Shown piece by piece: positions 1 to 5,677 of a DNA stretch of 5,677 nt. The notes beneath the pieces were generated by a model, which was given only the letters and a program-made list of their open reading frames with translations, was not told where the DNA came from and did no database searches. This DNA is from DASPTB01 sp035623615 (GTDB lineage Bacteria > Actinomycetota > UBA4738): assembly GCA_035623615.1 (NCBI GenBank), contig DASPTB010000017.1, forward strand, positions 1-5,677. Reading direction: 5' to 3'. The translations under genes and the position numbers were made by a program. Each line of letters starts with the position of its first letter. Position 1 is the first letter of the stretch.

Positions 1-1461
1 GTGTTCCTGGAGGGTTTCCGGGATCCGAAGGCGTTCATCCGGGGCGCGACGGCGATGCGGGCGGCGGGCAAGCCGCTCGCGGTGCTGCAGGCCGGACGGT
101 CGGCCGAGGCCGCCGCCGCGATCGCGGCGCACTCCGGGACGCTCGCGAGCGCCGACGAGGTGGTCGCGGGGATGCTCCGCCACGTGGGCGCCGTCGCGCT
201 CGAGGACCTGGACGAGATGATCGAGATCGCCGAGGTGTTCGCGCGAGGCCACCTCCCCCGCGGACGACGGCTGATCGCGGTGGGCGACTCGGGCGGGGAG
301 GCGCAGCTCGTCGCGGACCACGCGCGGGCGATGGGGTTCGAGCTGCCGCCGCCGAGCGAGGCGCTCAAGGAGCGCCTGCAGGCCAGGTGGCCGAACTTCT
401 CCTTCATCGGCAATCCGGTCGACCCGTGGGGCGTCGACCCGGACTTCCCCACCCTGTACGAGGAGATCCTGCAGGGCATGGCGGACGAGGACGTCGAGGT
501 GGTCGCCGTGGCGATCGACAAGGTGACGTCGTGGATGGGCGAGCACGAGGTGGATCTCGGCGAGGCGAGCGCGCGGTCGCTGATCGCGGCGACGCGGCGG
601 ACGGGGAAATACGGCGTCTATCTCACGCTGCACGGGATGGGGCCGGCGCATCCGCTCGTCCGCGACCAGCTCCGAGAGGCGGGCGTGCCGCTGCTGCACG
701 GGCTGCGGCCCGCGCTGGCGGCGCTTCGCGGCGCGGCATGGTGGAAGACGTGGCGGCCACGGACGCCCCTGCCGGCGCCCGCTGGCGCAGGCCCGTTGGT
801 GGCCCCGCCCCTCGAGCCCGGCCCGATCCTCTCCGAGGCTGCGAGCCGCGCGGTCCTCGAGCCGTACGGGGTGCCCATGGTCGCCGGGGAGGTTGCCGCG
901 ACCGCCGACGCGGCGGCGGACGTCGCCGATCGCCTCGGTTACCCGGTCGTGATGAAAGCCGACGCGCCCGGAGTCGCGCACAAGTCGGCGGCCGGCATCG
1001 TGGCCGTCGGCGTGGCGACACCAGACGTCGTCCGCTCCACGTTCGAGCGCCTGCTGCGCCGCGCCGAGGAGAACGGCACGCCGGCGCGCGGCGTCCTGGT
1101 CGAGGCGACGGCCTCGGGCGTCGAGGTGATCTGCGGGATGCGCCACGATCCCGTGTTCGGCCCGGTGGTCCTGCTCGGCGTCGGCGGAACGCTCACCGAG
1201 GTGCTCAAGGACGTCTCGATCAGGCTCGTCCCGCCGTCTGTCGAGGACCTCGACGAGATGCTGGACGAGTGCGCCGTGGGGCGCCTGATCGAGCGGGCCG
1301 GCGGCGACCCGGGCCCGGTGAAGGCGACCATCGCGGCCCTGGCACGCCTCGCCGCCGAGCGGCCCGAGATCCGCGAGGTGGACGTCAACCCGATGTTCGT
1401 GGGGCCCGGCGGCGCGGCGGCGGCCGACGCGCTGGTGGTGATCGACGCGACGACGGCGTAG
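1..1461 (+). CDS. ADP/NDP-forming acyl-CoA synthetase (acetate--CoA ligase family), 5'-truncated by window edge
   Basis: This enzyme family joins a carboxylic acid to CoA using ATP (giving ADP and Pi), or runs in reverse to make ATP from an acyl-CoA. The visible 486 residues are the C-terminal two-thirds. Family members are usually about 700 residues, so roughly 200 N-terminal residues (the Rossmann CoA-binding domain) lie off the left edge, and the GTG at base 1 is probably an internal Val codon. Residues about 24-50 hold the KPLAVLQAGRS...AHSGTLAS segment, where His44 matches the family's phospho-histidine. GNPVDPWG at 137-144 belongs to the succinyl-CoA-ligase-like domain. A Pro/Ala-rich linker (about 252-275) leads to an ATP-grasp domain: YPVVMKADAPGVAHKS at 314-329, GPVVLLGVGGTLTEVLKD at 387-404, and EVDVNPMFV near the end. 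The acyl substrate cannot be read from sequence. Position ahead of a beta-aminoacyl-CoA lyase suggests an amino acid or short-chain acid. The family call is firm; the substrate is open. Confidence 0.93.
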   Translation: MFLEGFRDPKAFIRGATAMRAAGKPLAVLQAGRSAEAAAAIAAHSGTLASADEVVAGMLRHVGAVALEDLDEMIEIAEVFARGHLPRGRRLIAVGDSGGEAQLVADHARAMGFELPPPSEALKERLQARWPNFSFIGNPVDPWGVDPDFPTLYEEILQGMADEDVEVVAVAIDKVTSWMGEHEVDLGEASARSLIAATRRTGKYGVYLTLHGMGPAHPLVRDQLREAGVPLLHGLRPALAALRGAAWWKTWRPRTPLPAPAGAGPLVAPPLEPGPILSEAASRAVLEPYGVPMVAGEVAATADAAADVADRLGYPVVMKADAPGVAHKSAAGIVAVGVATPDVVRSTFERLLRRAEENGTPARGVLVEATASGVEVICGMRHDPVFGPVVLLGVGGTLTEVLKDVSIRLVPPSVEDLDEMLDECAVGRLIERAGGDPGPVKATIAALARLAAERPEIREVDVNPMFVGPGGAAAADALVVIDATTA

Positions 1462-1518
1462 GGATCGTCAGGCTACTTTACCAATTGAGAACAGACGCGG
1501 GCGGCCGGAACGGTCCGC

Positions 1519-1530
1519 AAGGGGGAAAGG
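1519..1530 (+). promoter_or_regulatory. Ribosome binding site of the ammonia-lyase gene
   Basis: A purine-rich run, AAGGGGGAAAGG, ends 5 bases before the ATG at 1536. It supports this start even though the reading frame stays open far upstream. The encoded protein from this ATG also begins where the homologous family begins. Confidence 0.6.
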
Positions 1531-1535
1531 GAACG

Positions 1536-1937
1536 ATGAGCGACACCATCCAGGCAAATCTGCGCATCAGGGTCGGGACCGAGGACGCGCACTACGGATC
1601 CATCGCCGCCGGGGCCTACGTCATCAAGCTCTTCGGCGACCTCGCGACCGAGATCACCGTCCGGCGTGACGGCGACGAGGGTCTGCTGCGGGCCTACGAA
1701 AGCGTCGAGTTTCTCGCGCCGGTCCGCCCCGGCGACTTCCTCGAGTGCCGTGCCACGCTGGTCCGGGAAGGGAACACCTCGCGGACCTTCGAGGCGGAGG
1801 CGTGGCGCGTGGTCGATGCCCGGCCCGACCTCGAGGAATCGGCCGTCGACGTTCTCGCCGAGCCGGTGCTCGTCGCGAAGGCGATCGGCACCACGGTCGT
1901 GCAGTCGCACCTGCAGCGCAACCCCTCGAACGGATAG
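1536..1937 (+). CDS. 3-aminobutyryl-CoA / beta-alanyl-CoA ammonia-lyase-like hotdog protein
   Basis: A 133-residue single-domain protein resembling the Kal/Acl family. These hotdog-fold enzymes eliminate ammonia from a beta-aminoacyl-CoA: 3-aminobutyryl-CoA to crotonyl-CoA in lysine fermentation (Kal), or beta-alanyl-CoA to acryloyl-CoA (Acl). The match rests on EDAHYG at 16-21, LFGDLATE at 32-39, DGDEGLLRAYESVEFLAPVRPGDFLE at 45-70 and the EGNTSRTFEAEAW block at 78-90, as I remember those families. The DGDEGL...AY..VEFLAPV pattern is closer to Kal than to Acl. Length is close to the family norm. There is no signal peptide or membrane segment, so it should be cytoplasmic. It sits 74 bases after a CoA ligase, which could make its substrate, and 10 bases before a ureohydrolase. 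No other lysine-fermentation gene (kamA, kdd, kce) is in view. Other hotdog roles such as thioesterase or MaoC-type hydratase are possible but less likely given the motif pattern. Confidence 0.82.
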   Translation: MSDTIQANLRIRVGTEDAHYGSIAAGAYVIKLFGDLATEITVRRDGDEGLLRAYESVEFLAPVRPGDFLECRATLVREGNTSRTFEAEAWRVVDARPDLEESAVDVLAEPVLVAKAIGTTVVQSHLQRNPSNG

Positions 1938-1940
1938 GAG
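1936..1940 (+). promoter_or_regulatory. Ribosome binding site of the ureohydrolase gene, overlapping the upstream stop
   Basis: AGGAG shares its first two bases with the TAG stop (1935-1937) of the ammonia-lyase gene and lies 7 bases before the GTG at 1948. This decides the GTG as the start and points to co-translation of the two genes from one message. Confidence 0.75.
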
Positions 1941-1947
1941 CGAAACG

Positions 1948-2940
1948 GTGGCAGGAACGCGCGTCAACAGGGACGACGAGTCCGCCTTCTCGGGCATCGC
2001 CTCGTTCGGGAAGCTGCCGGTGGCGCTGGACCCCGCCGAGCTGGCCGGCGTCGACGTGGCCATCCTCGGAGCTCCGACCGACGAGCTGGTGTCGTACCGC
2101 CCGGGCGCTCGGTTCGGTCCCCGGGCCATCCGGGCGGCCGACCCGATCGGCGGGTCCCCGCCGTCGATGCCCAACATGGACGTCGGCGTGGACCCGTTCG
2201 AGGTGCTCACCGTCGTCGACCACGGCGACGTTCTCCCCGTCTACGGCTATCCCCTGCAGACGCACGCACGCATCCGCGAGGCGGTCGGCACGGTGTGCGC
2301 CGCCGGCGCGTTCCCCTTGATCCTCGGGGGCGATCACTCCATCGCGCATCCGGACGTCGGCGCCGTCGCCGCCCACGTTGCCCCCGCGTCGCTGGGTCTC
2401 ATCCACTTCGACGCGCACGCCGACGACGCATACGAGGAACCGCGCCTGTCGCACGGGACCCCGCTGCGGCTGCTGGTCGAGGATGGGTCGCTCCGGGGCG
2501 AGCACATCGTCCAGATCGGCCTGCGCGGCTACTGGCCCCCACCGTCGGACTTCGAATGGGCTCGGCAGCAGGGTTTTCGGTGGCACCTGATGGACGAGAT
2601 CCACGAGCGCGGGCTGACCCCGGTCCTCGACGACAGCCTCGCCGCGCTCGCCGGGCTCGAGCACGTGTTCCTCTCCGTGGACATCGACGTGTGCGACCCG
2701 GCGCACGCCCCCGGCACGGGAACGCCCGAGCCCGGTGGCCTCACGGCGCGCGAGCTCCTTCGAGCGGTGCGCCGCATCGCCACACGGGTGCCGCTCGCCG
2801 GGATGGAGGTCGTGGAGGTGTCGCCCCCCTACGACCACGCGGACATCACGGCGCTGCTGGCGCAGCGCGTCGTTCTCGAAGCGCTGTCGGGCCTGGCGCT
2901 GCGCAAGCTCGGCCGGGACCCCGCTCCCGAGCGTTCCTAG
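1948..2940 (+). CDS. Agmatinase-family ureohydrolase
   Basis: A 330-residue cytoplasmic binuclear-manganese hydrolase of the arginase/agmatinase superfamily, which splits a guanidino compound into an amine and urea. All metal-ligand motifs are present: LGGDHS with His130; HFDAHADD with Asp155, His157 and Asp159; and SVDIDVCDPAHAPGTGTPEPGG with Asp245 and Asp247. The SHGTPLR segment (His169) and the EVVEVSPPYD block near residues 288-297 are typical of the agmatinase rather than the arginase branch. Length fits (about 300-350 in relatives). The GTG start at 1948 follows an AGGAG at good spacing; the frame is open upstream but lacks family-like sequence. Agmatine (to putrescine plus urea) is the default substrate. 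The same family includes 4-guanidinobutyrase and 3-guanidinopropionase, and the neighbouring CoA ligase and beta-aminoacyl-CoA lyase make a guanidino acid a serious alternative. Pot-type permeases lie nearby on the other strand. Confidence 0.92.
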   Translation: MAGTRVNRDDESAFSGIASFGKLPVALDPAELAGVDVAILGAPTDELVSYRPGARFGPRAIRAADPIGGSPPSMPNMDVGVDPFEVLTVVDHGDVLPVYGYPLQTHARIREAVGTVCAAGAFPLILGGDHSIAHPDVGAVAAHVAPASLGLIHFDAHADDAYEEPRLSHGTPLRLLVEDGSLRGEHIVQIGLRGYWPPPSDFEWARQQGFRWHLMDEIHERGLTPVLDDSLAALAGLEHVFLSVDIDVCDPAHAPGTGTPEPGGLTARELLRAVRRIATRVPLAGMEVVEVSPPYDHADITALLAQRVVLEALSGLALRKLGRDPAPERS

Positions 2941-2954
2941 GAGCGAACCGCGAG

Positions 2955-4361
2955 CTACTTCGTCAACTCGTCGCTGAACTCGGCGAACGCGTCGATGTAG
3001 CGCTGGACGTCGGATTCGTCGTGCTGCACCGAGATCGTCCACTGCTCCTCGTCGCCCGGCGTCATGAAGATCCCGCGATTCACCATCCACGGATACGACG
3101 CGTAGAAGAGCTCGTCGTGCGCCTCGAGGAAGTCGCGGTAGTTCTTCATGGGCTCCGGACGGTACGAGACGCATCCCTTGGCGCCGAGGTCGACCGCATG
3201 CGCCGGCAGACCGTGCTCGGCGATGATCGCCCGGCATCCCTCGGCCAGCTTCGTCCCGAGCTTTCCCATGTGCTCGTACGCGTCGCGCGTCAGCACTTCG
3301 GTCAGCGCCGTGTACCCCGCAGCCGCCGACAGCGGGTTCCCGTTGAACGTTCCCTGCTGCGCGGCGCCCTTGGTGACGTACTCCATGATCGACGCCTCGC
3401 CGCCGAACGCGCCGATCGTCGTCCCGCCGCCGAGCGCCTTCGCGAAGGCGGCGAGGTGCGGCCGTGCGCCGAAGCGCTCGGTCGCGCCGCCGTAGGCGAT
3501 CGTCGCCCCGCACTTGACCTCGTCGAAGATGAGCACGACCCCGTACCGGTCACAGATGTCGCGCAGCGCCTGCAGATAGCCGGGCTCGGGAACGATGATC
3601 CCGACGTTCATCATCACGGGCTCGAGGATCACGACGGCGATCTCGTCGCCGTGCTCGCGGCACACGTCCTCGACGGCCTTCGCGTCGTTGAACGGAACGA
3701 TGATCGTGTCGTGCCACATCGACCGTGGCACGCCCTTCGACGTGGGCTGCGTGGTGTACGCGGTGCCCTCGCTGTCCGCCGACTCGCCCCCGACCTGGTT
3801 GCGCAGGCCGAGCACCGCGGCCTCGGGCACCACCGAGAACAGCACGCTGTCGTGGTGACCGTGGTACGAGCCCTCCATCTTCACGATCTTGTCCCGCCCG
3901 GTCGCCGCCCGCGCCACCCGGATCGCGTCCATCGTCGCTTCGGTGCCCGAGTTGACGAACCGCATGCGCTCCAACTGGAACCGGTCGCAGATCTGCTCGG
4001 CGAGGGCGACCGTCTTCTCGGTGGTCACGGCGAAGTGCGTGCCGCCCCGGATCGCCTTTTCGATCGACTCGACGATCCTCGGGTGCGCGTGGCCCACGAC
4101 GTTGACGCCGAAACCGCCGTGGCAGTCGACGTAGTCCTGCCCGTCGACGTCCCAGACGTGCGAGCCGACGCCGCGCTCCAGGTAGATGGGATATGGATCA
4201 CCCGCCTGGAAGTTGGACGCCACGCCGTCGGGAAGGCTGTCCAGCGCGCGCCGGTGGAGCTTCTCGGACGCCGGCGTCCGCTCCACGAGCCGCCTCGTCT
4301 CCAGCGCCGCGATCTCGGCCGCGCGGGTCGCGATGCGTTCCGTATCCACCTGGGTTGCCAC
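2955..4361 (-). CDS. Class III PLP-dependent aminotransferase, glutamate-1-semialdehyde-aminomutase-like
   Basis: A 468-residue fold-type I PLP enzyme. The SGTEATMDAIRVAR phosphate-binding segment is at 138-151, YHGHHD at 166-171, LEPVMMN at 247-253, FDEVK at 279-283 (Asp280 contacts the pyridine nitrogen), and Lys308 in AFAKALGGGTTIGAFGG is the Schiff-base lysine. FNGNPLSAAAG follows at 339-349. Automatic annotation may call it HemL. Against that, it is longer than HemL (about 430 residues), has an N-terminal extension of about 35 residues and an extra stretch after YHGHHD (roughly 185-215), and no haem genes are near. GSA-like transaminases include beta-amino-acid aminotransferases, so a catabolic role on a beta-amino acid or amine fits its neighbours better. 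It starts at GTG (4361) behind a perfect AAGGAGG. It lies 39 bases downstream of the potC-like permease on the same strand, so it is probably in the same operon. Confidence 0.88.
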   Translation of the reverse strand: MATQVDTERIATRAAEIAALETRRLVERTPASEKLHRRALDSLPDGVASNFQAGDPYPIYLERGVGSHVWDVDGQDYVDCHGGFGVNVVGHAHPRIVESIEKAIRGGTHFAVTTEKTVALAEQICDRFQLERMRFVNSGTEATMDAIRVARAATGRDKIVKMEGSYHGHHDSVLFSVVPEAAVLGLRNQVGGESADSEGTAYTTQPTSKGVPRSMWHDTIIVPFNDAKAVEDVCREHGDEIAVVILEPVMMNVGIIVPEPGYLQALRDICDRYGVVLIFDEVKCGATIAYGGATERFGARPHLAAFAKALGGGTTIGAFGGEASIMEYVTKGAAQQGTFNGNPLSAAAGYTALTEVLTRDAYEHMGKLGTKLAEGCRAIIAEHGLPAHAVDLGAKGCVSYRPEPMKNYRDFLEAHDELFYASYPWMVNRGIFMTPGDEEQWTISVQHDESDVQRYIDAFAEFSDELTK

Positions 4362-4367
4362 GGGGAT

Positions 4368-4374
4368 CCTCCTT
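4368..4374 (-). promoter_or_regulatory. Strong ribosome binding site of the aminotransferase gene
   Basis: Read on the minus strand this is AAGGAGG, a full anti-16S match, 6 bases before the GTG start whose first base is at 4361. It fixes the start and predicts good translation despite the GTG codon. It lies in the 39-base gap after the potC-like stop. Confidence 0.85.
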
Positions 4375-4400
4375 CGGCGAGCCGCGTGGGCTCGTGTTCG

Positions 4401-5297
4401 TTACGCCTTTTCCTTCTTCTTCCGCTGGGTCATCAACAGATTACCGATGGCGATGCCGAAGCCCACGATGAAGATGAAGGTTCCCAGCACGAACACCTGC
4501 GGGGGGAGCCCGGTGTGCACGATGCCGTAGACCCAAAGGGGAAACGTCTCGACGTTGCCCGCCACGAAGTTCGAGATGACGAAGTCGTCGATCGACAGGG
4601 CGAAGGCCATCAGGGCGCCGGCGAGCACGCCGGGCCAGATGATCGGGAGCGTCACCTTCTGGAACGTCACCCACGCGTTCGCGCCCAGGTCCTGCGCCGC
4701 CTCCTCGAGCGAGCGGTCGAAGCCCGCAAGTCGTGCCCGGACGGTGATGGCCACGAACGCGATACAGAACGCAACATGAGCGAGGAACAGGTCGAAGAAC
4801 CCCGGGTGCAGAGCACTGTGGAGGATCGCGATGTTCGAGCTGAGGATCACGAAGAAGCTCAGTAGGGCGGCGCCCACGACGATCTCGGGCGCCGCGATGT
4901 TCAGGAACATGACCTGCTCGGTCGCGCCCTTGCCGCGGAACCGGTACCGCACCAGCGCAAGCGCCAGGAACGTGCCGATGATCGCCGAGGTGATCGAAGC
5001 AAGAAGCGCCAGGATGATCGTGAGCTCGAACGCGTGCCCCAACCCCGGGATGCCGTCCACGTCGGCGTACCAATGCAACGTGAAGCCCTGCCACTTGAAG
5101 CTGACCTGCGGAAGCTTCGCGTGCGATTGATTGAAGCTGTACAGGATCATGACGAGGATCGGCGTGACCAGGTAGATGAGCACCAGGACCACGTAGGTCG
5201 GAAGGATCTTGCCCCGCCACCACGGCTTCTTCGGCGGCCGCCGAACGGCCTCGGCCCGGACGGCCTCGCCGGTGGAAGGCGTCGCGACGGTGGCCAC
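4401..5297 (-). CDS. potC: ABC transporter permease, PotC-type (spermidine/putrescine family)
   Basis: A 298-residue inner-membrane permease of a polyamine-type ABC importer. A basic cytoplasmic N-terminus (residues 1-30) precedes about six hydrophobic helices, near 33-53, 91-113, 130-152, 172-187, 218-238 and 268-288. The cytoplasmic EAA loop that contacts the ATPase is EEAAQDLGANAWVTFQKVTLP (from residue 198), with the conserved Gly at 205. LSIDDFVISNFVAG at 234-247, and the following FPLWVYGIVHTGLPPQVFVLGTFIF, are characteristic of PotC. The C-terminus is lysine-rich (QRKKKEKA). The GTG start overlaps the TAG stop of the potB-like gene by one base (TAGTG), so the two are translationally coupled, as expected for a heterodimeric permease. 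The substrate may be a polyamine but could be another cation or amino compound, since this subfamily is broad. The binding protein and ATPase are not in the window. Confidence 0.93.
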   Translation of the reverse strand: MATVATPSTGEAVRAEAVRRPPKKPWWRGKILPTYVVLVLIYLVTPILVMILYSFNQSHAKLPQVSFKWQGFTLHWYADVDGIPGLGHAFELTIILALLASITSAIIGTFLALALVRYRFRGKGATEQVMFLNIAAPEIVVGAALLSFFVILSSNIAILHSALHPGFFDLFLAHVAFCIAFVAITVRARLAGFDRSLEEAAQDLGANAWVTFQKVTLPIIWPGVLAGALMAFALSIDDFVISNFVAGNVETFPLWVYGIVHTGLPPQVFVLGTFIFIVGFGIAIGNLLMTQRKKKEKA

Positions 5298-5677
5298 TAG
5301 ACGTACTCCTCGATCGTGCGCGAGCCGAGCAGCCGGCCGTACAGGAAGATCAGGACCAGGACACCGGCCAGCAGGATCGCCGACAGTGCCGCAGCGGCCG
5401 GGTAGTCCTGGGTCGTGAGGAAGTCGGTCTGGATGATCGTCCCGATCATCGTGTTCGAGACGCCGCCGAGGATCTGCTGGTTCAGGTAGTCGCCCACCGC
5501 CGGGACGAACGTCAGCAGGAACGCTGCGAAGATCCCCGGGATGGTCAACGGGAACACGACGCGCATGAACGCCTCGCGACGGCTCGAGTACAGGTCGCCC
5601 GCCGCCTCGATCAGCCGGTAGTCGATGCGCTCCATGGCGACGTACAGCGGCAGCGCCGTGAACGGCAGGTAGTTGTA
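5297..5677 (-). CDS. potB: ABC transporter permease, PotB-type, N-terminal part beyond window edge
   Basis: The last 126 residues of the partner permease; the frame stays open to the right edge. Reading through the edge gives YNYLPFTALPLYVAMERID, a hallmark PotB segment, so the in-frame ATG at 5635 is internal and not the true start. The EAA loop follows directly (EAAGDLYSSRREAFMRVVFPLTIPGI), then FVPAVGDYLNQQILGG and TMIGTIIQTDFLTTQDYPAAAALS, typical of the PotB family, and a final hydrophobic helix ending in GRLLGSRTIEEYV. A full-length relative has about 280-310 residues, so roughly 160-180 residues lie outside. It pairs with the PotC-like subunit encoded immediately downstream. The ATPase (PotA-like) and binding protein (PotD-like) are expected further upstream, beyond the right edge, because the gene after potC here is an aminotransferase and not potD. 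Confidence 0.92.
   Translation of the reverse strand, partial: YNYLPFTALPLYVAMERIDYRLIEAAGDLYSSRREAFMRVVFPLTIPGIFAAFLLTFVPAVGDYLNQQILGGVSNTMIGTIIQTDFLTTQDYPAAAALSAILLAGVLVLIFLYGRLLGSRTIEEYV
5306..5311 (-). promoter_or_regulatory. Ribosome binding site of the potC-like gene, inside the potB-like coding end
   Basis: On the minus strand this reads GAGGAG, 8 bases before the GTG start at 5297. It lies within the last codons of the potB-like gene, so termination and reinitiation at the TAGTG overlap are likely to be linked. Confidence 0.65.

Noticed and set aside
1..3. GTG at the first base as a true start of the CoA ligase
   Set aside because: The protein would lack the CoA-binding domain of about 200 residues, and the sequence begins in the middle of a conserved family block, so this is window truncation.
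1474..1518. Possible promoter or attenuator between the CoA ligase and the lyase: TACTTT at 1474-1479, TTGAGA at 1485-1490, and a 6-bp hairpin with one bulged base at 1501-1518
   Set aside because: TACTTT has no matching -35, TTGAGA has no -10 at proper spacing, and the hairpin is short with no T tract. The relatively AT-rich patch is noted, but nothing here is strong enough to call.
387..1937. An N-terminal extension of the ammonia-lyase back to 387, giving a 516-residue fusion
   Set aside because: The upstream part is Arg/Gly-rich shadow translation of the CoA ligase. The ATG at 1536 has its own ribosome binding site and begins the family-like sequence.
1473..2210. A 245-codon minus-strand open frame opposite the lyase and ureohydrolase start
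   Set aside because: No recognisable domain and it is opposite two conserved genes; treated as a shadow.
1654..3513. A 619-codon open frame on the minus strand across the ureohydrolase and beyond
   Set aside because: Arg-rich, without recognisable motifs or a plausible start signal, and shadowing three well-supported genes in other frames.
2295..4865. An 856-codon open frame on the plus strand running antisense to the aminotransferase and part of potC
   Set aside because: Its product is low-complexity and rich in Arg, Ala, Asp and His, with no domain. It lies opposite clear genes and starts inside the ureohydrolase gene. It is the usual result of high GC at third codon positions.
5633..5635. 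ATG as the start of the potB-like gene
   Set aside because: The frame continues to the window edge and encodes YNYLPFTALPLYVA, a conserved PotB segment, so the real start is outside.

Overview
The window is a gene-dense, high-GC stretch (about two-thirds G+C by eye, with strong G/C preference at third codon positions and several GTG starts). This suits an Actinomycetota-like or similar high-GC bacterium, but no feature settles the lineage. It holds six protein-coding genes in two convergent groups. No RNA gene, CRISPR array, insertion sequence, phage gene or obvious horizontally acquired patch was seen. No gap between genes exceeds 75 bases.

Plus strand, 1-2940: (i) the 3' two-thirds of an ADP/NDP-forming acyl-CoA synthetase, cut by the left edge; (ii) a 133-residue hotdog-fold protein resembling 3-aminobutyryl-CoA / beta-alanyl-CoA ammonia-lyase (Kal/Acl family); (iii) a 330-residue ureohydrolase of the agmatinase family with all metal-binding motifs intact. 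The last two are separated by 10 bases, and the Shine-Dalgarno of the third overlaps the stop codon of the second.

Minus strand, 5677-2955 (read right to left): (iv) the C-terminal part of a PotB-type ABC permease, cut by the right edge; (v) a complete PotC-type ABC permease, whose GTG start overlaps the potB-like stop by one base; (vi) a 468-residue class III PLP aminotransferase that looks like glutamate-1-semialdehyde aminomutase but is more likely a catabolic transaminase. The two groups meet tail to tail with 14 bases between stop codons.

Taken together the content suggests uptake and breakdown of a polyamine, guanidino compound or beta-amino acid. The Pot-type permeases would import the amine, the ureohydrolase would release urea from a guanidino group, the aminotransferase would remove an amino group, the CoA ligase would activate a resulting (amino)acid, and the hotdog lyase would eliminate ammonia from a beta-aminoacyl-CoA to give an enoyl-CoA. 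One specific reading of the plus-strand trio is guanidino acid to beta-amino acid to beta-aminoacyl-CoA to enoyl-CoA. The families are well supported; the pathway and substrates are inference. All the individual families are known. The combination is the main point of interest.
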